Shown here: piece by piece, positions 58,180 to 64,000 of the stretch
Position numbering within the stretch: the first letter of the stretch is position 1
Layout: each line of letters starts with the position of its first letter
Assembly (NCBI RefSeq): GCF_030403775.1
Contig: NZ_JAQMWQ010000004.1
Coordinates: 339,894-403,893, forward strand
DNA length: 64,000 nt
Direction of reading: 5' to 3'
DNA from: Paenibacillus sp. BSR1-1
GTDB taxonomy: Bacteria; Bacillota; Bacilli; Bacillales; Cytobacillaceae
Position numbers and translations under genes: made by a program
The notes under the pieces: generated by a model
What the model was told of the DNA's origin: nothing
Seen by the model: the letters and a program-made list of their open reading frames with translations, nothing else
Database searches by the model: none

Positions 58180-59571
58180 CTACGATGGAACAATATAATT
58201 TGAAGATTTTTGGGAAAGAATTAATTGTCCAATAGGTTTTCCTACTATCCCTTCATCTACGTCGTGGACTAAATGTCCCCTAACGAATGTCTTGGTCACC
58301 CGGCAATTAATCGTTCTGTTGGTATACGGACTATGCTTGTGTCGATAGTAGTAGTTTTCTGTTTTTACTACATATGATTGATTAGGATCAACCAAGATAA
58401 TATCTGCGTCTTTATAGATGGCGATTTCACCTTTCGCTCTAAGGTTGAATCTTTCGGCAGGATTAGTTGCAATCATCCGGACAAATTGGGTTACCGGCAC
58501 ATTACGCTTTTGAACCGCTTCATCAAACATCAAATCTACATTGTTCTGGCATCCCGAAATTCCTCCCCAAACTTCAAACATATTGTTTGTTGCACTAAAC
58601 TTCATTTCGGGTGGACAAGGAGAATGATCTGAGGTTAACATATCAATTTTGGCTTGTTTAAATGCTTCCCACAATTTATCCTGTTCCACCTTACTTCGTA
58701 AAGGAGGTGAGCATTTGGCGAGGGGGCCAATAGCCTGAAACTGACGGGCCGTAATTGTAAAATAGTGCGGACATGATTCCAGTGTCACATCCTGTCCTTG
58801 ATTACGTGCTGTGATAATTTCTCCTACTGCATCTGCACTGCTAATATGCACAAAATGTAATTTACAACCCGTTTCTTTCCCTAATAATAACGCCCGCTTT
58901 ACTGCATCTACTTCGGTAAAAATAGGGCGGGATGCGACATAATCGGAGGCTGATGTTTTTCCTTGCTTAATCATTTCTAGGGCTAAACGGTCCGTAATCT
59001 CTGCATTCTCTGCGTGGATGGCTAAAACATGCTCAAGCTCTGCTAACCTTTTCATCCCCTCATAAAGCGTATAATCATCAATATTTTTAAAATCACCTGG
59101 TAAGTCGCTTCCACATGTGGCCATGAAACACTTGTAAGCTACAACGCCAGCATCAGAAAGCTCTTGCAAGTTTTGTAGATTTCCCGGAACCAATCCCCCA
59201 TACAAAGCATAATCTATGTAGTTCTTCCCTTTAGCTGCCGCAATTTTTAATTCCAATGCTTCCTTTGTAGTTGTTGCCGGTAATGCATTCAAAGGCATAT
59301 CGATGTAGGATGTGGTACCTCCAGCAGCCAACGCTTTTGAACCGCTTTCAAATCCCTCCCACTCCGTGCGCCCCGGTTCACAAATATGCACATGTGCATC
59401 AATCATCCCCGGCATTACATATTGACCTGTTGCATCAATAATCTGATCAGCAGTACCTATTAAGCACTCGGCAATGGCAACTATTTTCCCATTTTTAATG
59501 GCTATATCTGCCTTTTTCACGTTTTCCCTGAAAACGATTGTACCGTTTCGAATTATTAAGTCATACCCCAT
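58180..59571 (-). CDS. allB: Allantoinase (cyclic amidohydrolase)
   Basis: AllB opens the hydantoin ring of allantoin to allantoate. The 463-residue protein has the metal motif GMIDAHVHICEPGRTEWEGF, the bridging Lys in GVVAYKCFMATCG, His ligands in AIHAENAE and LHFVHISSADAV, and the Asp in DMLTSDHSPCPPEMK. The SDHSP segment and the length are typical of allantoinase rather than dihydroorotase or hydantoinase. GAGAGGAG precedes the ATG. It begins the catabolic region, 430 bp from the gntR remnant. Product use by the AllC-like enzyme is expected. Confidence 0.92.
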   Translation of the reverse strand: MGYDLIIRNGTIVFRENVKKADIAIKNGKIVAIAECLIGTADQIIDATGQYVMPGMIDAHVHICEPGRTEWEGFESGSKALAAGGTTSYIDMPLNALPATTTKEALELKIAAAKGKNYIDYALYGGLVPGNLQNLQELSDAGVVAYKCFMATCGSDLPGDFKNIDDYTLYEGMKRLAELEHVLAIHAENAEITDRLALEMIKQGKTSASDYVASRPIFTEVDAVKRALLLGKETGCKLHFVHISSADAVGEIITARNQGQDVTLESCPHYFTITARQFQAIGPLAKCSPPLRSKVEQDKLWEAFKQAKIDMLTSDHSPCPPEMKFSATNNMFEVWGGISGCQNNVDLMFDEAVQKRNVPVTQFVRMIATNPAERFNLRAKGEIAIYKDADIILVDPNQSYVVKTENYYYRHKHSPYTNRTINCRVTKTFVRGHLVHDVDEGIVGKPIGQLILSQKSSNYIVPS

Positions 59572-59813
59572 TGCGGAACTCCTCTCTTTAGTAATCCAAG
59601 AAACCTTTTGAGAAATAAAGAAGGCATAACAAATTAATTTTGAATACTATGAAATTTACCCACGAAGAAAATCTAGTAAAGCAAAATGAGATTTGCAACC
59701 CCATACTTTCAAAAAGCGTCTCTTTTCATTTTTGTATTTTTTTTAGGGTTAATGACAGACTTCCAAAATTATGGAAACAAAAAAATAAAACGTAATTTAT
59801 TGGGTTTTATATG

Positions 59814-60030
59814 TGTGATCAATTTATAACTTATTTTTAAAATAAGTCCGACAAAGATGCGGGAATCTTTATTTTTTATCAAAATGGAGGGTATCTTCAA
59901 TTTCTTTCAGATGTTCTATTACCAATTTTACTGCAAGGTCTTCATCCCGTTGCTGAATGGCGTTGTAGATATGATGATGATGGAGACAGATGCTTTTTTT
60001 CCACGGCTGTCTCCATATATGGAGATACTT
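59814..60030 (-). pseudogene. Frameshifted duplicate of the gntR 3' end
   Basis: About 215 bp match the end of the adjacent gntR gene and its downstream flank (60064-60280), offset by about 250 bp. The copies differ by scattered substitutions and by one T in a T-run (7 versus 8), which puts the copy out of frame after SISIYGDSRGKK. The 5' part of the gene is absent. It is the remnant of a tandem duplication. The rest of 59572-59813 shows no gene. Confidence 0.85.
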
Positions 60031-60063
60031 TCAAAGAGGTCTTTTTTCATCTCTGTATTTTTT

Positions 60064-60280
60064 TGTGTGGTCAATTTATAACTTATTTTGAAATAAGTCC
60101 GACAAAGATGCGGGAATCTGTAAGTTTTCATCAAAATGGAGGGTATCTTCAATTTCTTTGAGATGTTCTATTACCAATTTTACTGCAAGGTCTTCATCCC
60201 GTTGCTGAATGGCGTTGTAGATATGATGATGATGGAGACAGGTGCTTTTTTTTCCATGGCTTTCTCCATAAATGGAGATA
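60064..60280. repeat. Direct repeat, second copy (gntR 3' end and flank)
   Basis: This is the partner of 59814-60030. Shared blocks include AAATAAGTCCGACAAAGATG and a long identical stretch around GCAAGGTCTTCATCCCGTTG. Confidence 0.85.
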
Positions 60281-60750
60281 ATAACAGAAGTTTGGGAAAT
60301 TAAGTCTTCAAGATACAGATGAAAATATGAGTTTCTGGCAAGTTCTGCTATCTTCAAATGAAATTTTCCAGACATTTGAATCGCTTCAATGTAATCAGCA
60401 TCTTGATAAGTATTAAGTTCGACTTCAACGAGTTTCCCAAATTCACGCAGTTGCTCTTCTGTCGCTAGACGACAGGCATATCGAACTGCATTGGATTCAA
60501 GTATTTGTCTCATCTCAAATACTTCCTTTGCTTCATTTACCGAGAACCAGGTCACAAACGCCCCTTTATTCTCAATAATTTTTACCAACCGTTCATATGA
60601 CAACTTTCGAAGGACATTACGGACTGGAGTACGGCTCACACCAAAAGCTTCAGCGATCTCTTTTTCGACTAGCTGCATATTGGGCCGAAGTTTTTGATGA
60701 ACGATTGCTTGTTTAATGTTCTTGTAAATTTCAAGTTCTTTCGAATTCAT
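60076..60750 (-). CDS. GntR-family regulator with FCD ligand domain
   Basis: The 224-residue protein has the GntR winged helix (LVEKEIAEAFGVSRTPVRNV, then LRKLSYERLVKIIENKGAFV) and an FCD effector domain (VFEMRQILESNAVRYACRLA, FHLKIAELARNSYFHLYLED, HHHHIYNAIQQRDEDLAVKL), whose His/Asp residues often bind a metal and a carboxylate. Two ATTGTATACAAT-like sites lie upstream. It is next to allantoinase and probably controls this catabolic region. The effector is unknown; a ureide or organic acid is likely. Confidence 0.9.
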   Translation of the reverse strand: MNSKELEIYKNIKQAIVHQKLRPNMQLVEKEIAEAFGVSRTPVRNVLRKLSYERLVKIIENKGAFVTWFSVNEAKEVFEMRQILESNAVRYACRLATEEQLREFGKLVEVELNTYQDADYIEAIQMSGKFHLKIAELARNSYFHLYLEDLISQTSVIISIYGESHGKKSTCLHHHHIYNAIQQRDEDLAVKLVIEHLKEIEDTLHFDENLQIPASLSDLFQNKL

Positions 60751-60795
60751 TTGTTTTTCCCTTCCCTTTTTTCCAGCCTCGATGCTGGAATCAGC

Positions 60796-60865
60796 AATGT
60801 ATACAATATGTGTAAAAAAGAAAAACCTTCATGTATTTTCCTATTAATACATGATTGTATACAAT
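60796..60865. promoter_or_regulatory. Two GntR-type operator candidates upstream of gntR
   Basis: AATGTATACAAT (60796-60807) and the perfect palindrome ATTGTATACAAT (60854-60865) are 58 bp apart, with a further ATACAAC half-site near 60870. FCD-type GntR proteins often bind such short AT-rich palindromes, so autoregulation is likely. Confidence 0.55.
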
Positions 60866-60869
60866 CTCT

Positions 60870-61124
60870 TATACAACAAAGTTTACAACATTTTCTCTAA
60901 AATAGCAACCTATTTTCTGAAAAATCAGAATACTATTATGATATATCTTTATGGTTGGTAGAATTAATCTCTGATATCAAAATAGGTATTGCTAATATAA
61001 TAAATCTAACTTTTTGGTCACTTTTTAAACTCTTAGATAAGGATATAACCACAAAAAAGCACCTCATTTATGGCAGCGCCCGCTATTGGATTTTTTTTAA
61101 TGTGTTTATACTTGTAAAGTAATC
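60870..61124. other. Intergenic stretch without a recognisable gene
   Basis: AT-rich sequence between the gntR operators and the duplicated tRNA-Leu segment. No frame above about 25 codons with a ribosome binding site is seen. Confidence 0.5.
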
Positions 61125-61174
61125 GCACACTACTCCGTGGACATTATTAGAGATTATTTTGTAGTGCGAAAAAA

Positions 61175-61212
61175 ACAAAAAAAAGCTTTACACAATTAAG
61201 TGCAAAGCTTAA
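61175..61212 (-). terminator. Duplicated tRNA-cluster terminator (copy A)
   Basis: AAGCTTTACAC and GTGCAAAGCTT pair with one mismatch; eight T follow on the minus strand. It matches the terminator at 62780-62822 after the functional tRNA-Leu. Confidence 0.7.
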
Positions 61213-61230
61213 TTTGATAGCATTTCAAGA

Positions 61231-61312
61231 TACCGATGGTCGGGGTTGAACTGACACTCCTCACGGAACACGATTTTGAGTCATGCACGTCTGCCAATTC
61301 CGCTAAATCTGG
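61231..61312 (-). pseudogene. Decayed tRNA-Leu(CAA) copy
   Basis: The sequence is about 90 percent identical to tRNA-Leu(CAA) at 62840-62921 and keeps the anticodon loop CTCAAAA. Acceptor-stem pairing is destroyed at the 5' end (ACCAGAT for GCCGATG), and the T stem has a mismatch (GTCAG/CCGAC). It is therefore not expected to work. Confidence 0.85.
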
Positions 61313-61482
61313 TAATATTACAGTTTTTTATTGTCTATACAATGTCAGTTTTCATTTTAATTCGACGAGCAATATAGCTTGCATTCGCCTGTTTTTTTAT
61401 CTACCTTCATTTGTTACATGTTTTTCCCCTAGAGTTATAGTAAGATATGATAGAAATAAACTATAGAAAGGAAACCTCCAGA

Positions 61483-62304
61483 ATGTCATATAAAATGATT
61501 GTACTAGATTTAGATGATACATTATTACAGGACGACCACACAATTTCTTCCCGCACCAAACAAGCATTAATGGATGCACAGGTATCTGGAATAAAGGTTG
61601 TGTTAGCATCTGGGCGCCCTACTTCCGCAATGATTCATATTGCTGAAGAATTGCGTTTAAAGGATTATGGTAGTTTTATTTTATCTTTTAATGGTGCAAA
61701 AATTATTAACTGCCAAACAGGTGAAGAGCTGTTTAACAGCACCTTATCACCAAAAATGGTCCACCACTTGTATGATGTAAGCCGTAATGAAAATGTATGG
61801 ATTCACACGTATGTTGGGGACTATATTGTTACTGAAGCGGGGAATCAATATACCGATGTTGAAGCAGCCATTACTGGCCTTGAAATTTTTGAAGTAGATA
61901 GCTTTATTGAGTCGGTTAACGAACCGGTGGTCAAAGTGTTAATGCTTGAGGATCCTGAAAAGCTTGCTTTGGTCGAAAAAAAGCTGCAGAAACAATTTAC
62001 TGGGGAACTTAGTGTCATGCGCTCAAAGCCATTCTTTTTGGAGTTTACTGAGGAAGGTGTCACAAAAGGAACAAGCCTTAATCACTTGATTGGAAAGGTT
62101 GGAATTTCGCGTGAAGAAGTAATCGCCATCGGTGATAGCTATAATGACCTAGCAATGATTGAGTTTGCAGGGCTTGGCGTGGCAATGGGCAATGCTCCTG
62201 ATGATATTAAGGATAAGGCCGACTATGTCACCGACACGAATATGAATGATGGTGTAGCCAAGGTTGTAGAAAAATTTGTGCTGGGAATGCCAGTGGTTGT
62301 TTAG
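61483..62304 (+). CDS. Cof-type HAD-IIB phosphatase
   Basis: The 273-residue protein has the HAD motifs MIVLDLDDTLLQDD at the N-terminus, VVLASGRPTSAM, the motif III Lys region (TKGTSLNHLIGKVGI) and motif IV IAIGDSYNDLAMIEFAGLGV, with the IIB cap in between. These enzymes dephosphorylate sugar phosphates, FMN or pyridoxal phosphate; specificity cannot be read. I start at the ATG at 61483 (AAAGGA upstream) rather than the in-frame upstream Met. It lies between the two tRNA-Leu copies. Confidence 0.92.
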   Translation: MSYKMIVLDLDDTLLQDDHTISSRTKQALMDAQVSGIKVVLASGRPTSAMIHIAEELRLKDYGSFILSFNGAKIINCQTGEELFNSTLSPKMVHHLYDVSRNENVWIHTYVGDYIVTEAGNQYTDVEAAITGLEIFEVDSFIESVNEPVVKVLMLEDPEKLALVEKKLQKQFTGELSVMRSKPFFLEFTEEGVTKGTSLNHLIGKVGISREEVIAIGDSYNDLAMIEFAGLGVAMGNAPDDIKDKADYVTDTNMNDGVAKVVEKFVLGMPVVV

Positions 62305-62381
62305 GCTAAACACGGTAGTTTTTGCGGATTTTCGGTAATTATTGTCCGTAAATTGACAGAGGTTTTGACCAAAAGGAAGGG

Positions 62382-62410
62382 GGAAGCTCAAACATGTTTT
62401 AGCTTCCCCT
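62382..62410 (+). terminator. Hairpin after the Cof-type gene
   Basis: GGGGAAGCT and AGCTTCCCC form a perfect 9-bp stem 77 bp after the stop. No T-run follows on the plus strand, so termination is uncertain. Confidence 0.4.
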
Positions 62411-62477
62411 GGTACTATAAATCAGCCTCATTGAATTCATCTATTTTAGATACAATTTTGTGTCATTTCGGCCACAT

Positions 62478-62741
62478 TTATATATTATTCTCTACATCTT
62501 TCCATAAGCATGAAAAGATTCTACTATCTCCAAGGTGAAATTGGAATCTCACAAAGGTCAAAAGACTCTTACAAACATTGCTGTAACAACATTTGTGAGA
62601 GTTTTGCATTTCTAAAATAAACCGATTTGATCTAAAGATACCGATGGTAGTGTTGAAGGCTTCTTCATCGGTGGTTACAAACGTCGTTTTGGCGGCAATT
62701 TTCAGCTCGTCTTCAGATAAGAGATTTCTTCGTTCGCTCAT
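62478..62741 (-). CDS. Probable truncated small gene, unknown function
   Basis: The ATG at 62741 follows AAGGAG by nine bases. The first 45 residues look protein-like (MSERRNLLSEDELKIAAKTT, then FVTTDEEAFNTTIGIFRSNR). After residue 48 the frame runs through a strong terminator hairpin (62561-62604) and becomes composition-poor. So the original gene probably ended or was truncated before this point. It lies just after the tRNA cluster terminator on the same strand. I do not recognise it. Confidence 0.35.
   Translation of the reverse strand: MSERRNLLSEDELKIAAKTTFVTTDEEAFNTTIGIFRSNRFILEMQNSHKCCYSNVCKSLLTFVRFQFHLGDSRIFSCLWKDVENNI
62556..62604. terminator. Long hairpin terminator
   Basis: ACTCT-ACAAATGTTG pairs with CAATGTTTGT-AGAGT (two wobbles, one mismatch) and TTTT follows on both strands. 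It lies inside the open frame at 62478-62741. Confidence 0.65.
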
Positions 62742-62779
62742 GGCACACTACTCCTTGCACACTTTTTGTCGTGTGAAGA

Positions 62780-62822
62780 AAACAAAAAAAAAGCTTTACA
62801 CAGAAAAGGTGTAAAGCTTTTT
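62780..62822 (-). terminator. Terminator of the rRNA-tRNA transcript
   Basis: AAGCTTTACAC and GTGTAAAGCTT form a perfect 11-bp stem. Nine T follow on the minus strand. It lies 18 bp after tRNA-Leu(CAA). Confidence 0.9.
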
Positions 62823-62839
62823 TTGATAACATTTCAAGA

Positions 62840-62921
62840 TACCGATGGTCGGGGTCGAACCGACACTCCTCACGGAACACGATTTTGAGTCGTGCGCGTC
62901 TGCCAATTCCGCCACATCGGC
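62840..62921 (-). tRNA. tRNA-Leu(CAA)
   Basis: Cloverleaf with anticodon loop CTCAAAA in stem CACGA/TCGTG and a long variable arm. CCA is not encoded. It is the last gene of the rRNA-linked cluster. Confidence 0.95.
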
Positions 62922-62941
62922 AAGTTTATTTAAAAAAACAA

Positions 62942-63012
62942 CAGGGGCAGTAGGAATCGAACCCACACTGAAGGTTTTGGAGACCTTAGTTCTACCTTTA
63001 AACTATGCCCCT
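62942..63012 (-). tRNA. tRNA-Trp(CCA)
   Basis: Anticodon loop CTCCAAA in stem AAGGT/ACCTT; acceptor AGGGGCA/TGCCCCT. CCA is not encoded. Confidence 0.95.
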
Positions 63013-63051
63013 ATGTGATTGAAAGTTATTTTCGCTAACGCGAAAAAACTT

Positions 63052-63136
63052 TGGTGGAGGGGGACGGATTCGAACCGCCGAACCCTGAGGGAGCGGATTT
63101 ACAGTCCGCCGCGTTTAGCCACTTCGCTACCCCTCC
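63052..63136 (-). tRNA. tRNA-Tyr(GTA)
   Basis: Anticodon loop CTGTAAA in stem GCGGA/TCCGC; long variable arm; CCA encoded. Confidence 0.95.
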
Positions 63137-63153
63137 AAAAAGGATAAAAAATA

Positions 63154-63246
63154 TGGCGGAGGAAGAGGGATTCGAACCCCCGCGCGGTTTAACCCGCCTG
63201 TCGGTTTTCAAGACCGATCCCTTCAGCCGGACTTGGGTATTCCTCC
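63154..63246 (-). tRNA. tRNA-Ser(TGA)
   Basis: Anticodon loop CTTGAAA in stem TCGGT/ACCGA; long variable arm; CCA encoded. Confidence 0.95.
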
Positions 63247-63264
63247 GTTATAAAAAAGACATTT

Positions 63265-63341
63265 TGGTAGCGGCGGAGGGGATCGAACCCCCGACCTTAC
63301 GGGTATGAACCGTACGCTCTAGCCAGCTGAGCTACACCGCC
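63265..63341 (-). tRNA. tRNA-Met(CAT), elongator type
   Basis: Anticodon loop TTCATAC in stem TACGG/CCGTA. The paired acceptor GGCGGTG/CGCCGC differs from initiator tRNA. CCA encoded. Confidence 0.93.
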
Positions 63342-63359
63342 AATTATATTATTGAAATA

Positions 63360-63435
63360 TGGTGGAGCCTAGCGGGATCGAACCGCTGACCTCCTGCGTG
63401 CAAAGCAGGCGCTCTCCCAGCTGAGCTAAGGCCCC
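63360..63435 (-). tRNA. tRNA-Ala(TGC)
   Basis: Anticodon loop TTTGCAC in stem CCTGC/GCAGG; CCA encoded. Confidence 0.95.
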
Positions 63436-63456
63436 ATAATTTTAAAAAATTCCGAC

Positions 63457-63533
63457 TGGTCGGGAAGACAGGATTCGAACCTGCGACCCCTTGGTCCCAA
63501 ACCAAGTGCTCTACCAAGCTGAGCTACTTCCCG
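63457..63533 (-). tRNA. tRNA-Pro(TGG)
   Basis: Anticodon loop TTTGGGA in stem CTTGG/CCAAG; CCA encoded. Confidence 0.95.
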
Positions 63534-63543
63534 TCGAATTAAG

Positions 63544-63632
63544 TGGTGCCGAGGACCGGAATCGAACCGGTACGGTAGTCACCTACCGCAGGATTTTAAG
63601 TCCTGTGCGTCTGCCAGTTCCGCCACCCCGGC
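63544..63632 (-). tRNA. tRNA-Leu(TAA)
   Basis: Anticodon loop CTTAAAA in stem CAGGA/TCCTG; long variable arm; CCA encoded. Confidence 0.95.
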
Positions 63633-63637
63633 ACTTT

Positions 63638-63712
63638 TGGAGCGGAAGACGGGATTCGAACCCGCGACCCCCACCTTGGCAAGGTGGTGTTCTACCACTG
63701 AACTACTTCCGC
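63638..63712 (-). tRNA. tRNA-Gly(GCC)
   Basis: Anticodon loop TTGCCAA in stem CCACC/GGTGG; CCA encoded. Confidence 0.95.
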
Positions 63713-63726
63713 ATTATTATTTATAA

Positions 63727-63811
63727 TGGTGCGGGTGAAGGGAGTCGAACCCCCACGCCTTGCGGCGCCAGATCCTAAGTCTGGTGCGTCTGCCAATTCC
63801 GCCACACCCGC
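63727..63811 (-). tRNA. tRNA-Leu(TAG)
   Basis: Anticodon loop CTTAGGA in stem CCAGA/TCTGG; long variable arm; CCA encoded. Confidence 0.95.
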
Positions 63812-63816
63812 ATAAA

Positions 63817-63892
<76 letters not shown>

Positions 63893-63911
63893 ATAATTTC
63901 TTAAGTAAACA

Positions 63912-64000
<89 letters not shown>

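Noticed and set aside
63051..63778. Plus-strand frames over the tRNA cluster
   Set aside because: They are antisense to tRNAs and repeat the typical false motif FEPP/IEPPT.

Overview
The window is chromosomal DNA of a low-GC, spore-forming Firmicute of the Bacillaceae (Neobacillus/Mesobacillus-like, inferred). Evidence: strong AGGAGG-type ribosome binding sites, frequent TTG and GTG starts, a CotH kinase next to a CotG-like coat protein, the CcpN-YqfL pair, a YbxH-like protein, a PBP4-type D-Ala-D-Ala carboxypeptidase, BsrG/TxpA-like type I toxins and an rRNA-linked tRNA cluster. Most genes lie on the minus strand.

Layout. 0-2 kb: end of a TauE/SafE permease, then an Rrf2 regulator with an MFS exporter behind a palindromic operator. 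2.3-6.5 kb: a class I ribonucleotide reductase operon (alpha, beta, flavodoxin) under a cobalamin riboswitch and terminator. 6.5-9.3 kb: HAD phosphatase, HSL-type esterase, and a small operon with a YkgJ-like protein, a GNAT remnant and a 55-residue protein. 9.5-11.3 kb: two OppB/OppC-like permease genes, the first interrupted by two in-frame stops. 11.4-13.2 kb: divergent cotH and cotG-like genes. 13.2-14 kb: FrnE/DsbA oxidoreductase. 14.1-21.3 kb: a reduced ethanolamine locus (eutL-eutS-eutP-eutA-eutB-eutC, a 45-residue membrane protein and an APC permease) with six TGTCCAAA units at an exact 21-bp period between eutP and eutA. 21.5-22.4 kb: SRPBCC protein and thioesterase.

22.5-39.7 kb is rich in nucleic-acid repair functions: a divergent AddAB-like helicase-nuclease pair, the Pnkp-Hen1 RNA end-repair operon and a Suv3-like RNA helicase. 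Two type I toxin-antitoxin loci of the same architecture lie at its two ends. Inside are an unknown acidic protein, a PBP4-type carboxypeptidase and a dienelactone hydrolase. 39.8-43.9 kb: the ccpN-yqfL-ppdK operon, which controls pyruvate/PEP interconversion. 44-47.2 kb: a MutM/Nei glycosylase paralogue, tRNA-Gly and tRNA-Ile, a secreted family I.5 lipase and a TM2 protein.

47.5-60.8 kb is a catabolic region, probably for allantoin or related ureides: allantoinase, an Opp/Dpp ABC importer, two tandem TIM-barrel isomerase/epimerase genes, an M20 deacylase, an allantoate amidohydrolase-like enzyme and a GntR/FCD regulator. Three promoter regions here share a TAGANTCTA palindrome. Decay is visible: a fragment of a third TIM-barrel gene and a frameshifted tandem copy of the gntR 3' end. 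61-64 kb: a decayed tRNA-Leu copy, a Cof-type HAD phosphatase, and on the minus strand the end of an rRNA operon (5S followed by eleven tRNAs).

Vitamin B12 links two parts. The riboswitch should switch off the B12-independent reductase when cobalamin is present, and EutBC needs adenosylcobalamin. This suggests a cell that meets B12 only at times and probably has a second, B12-dependent reductase elsewhere (inference).
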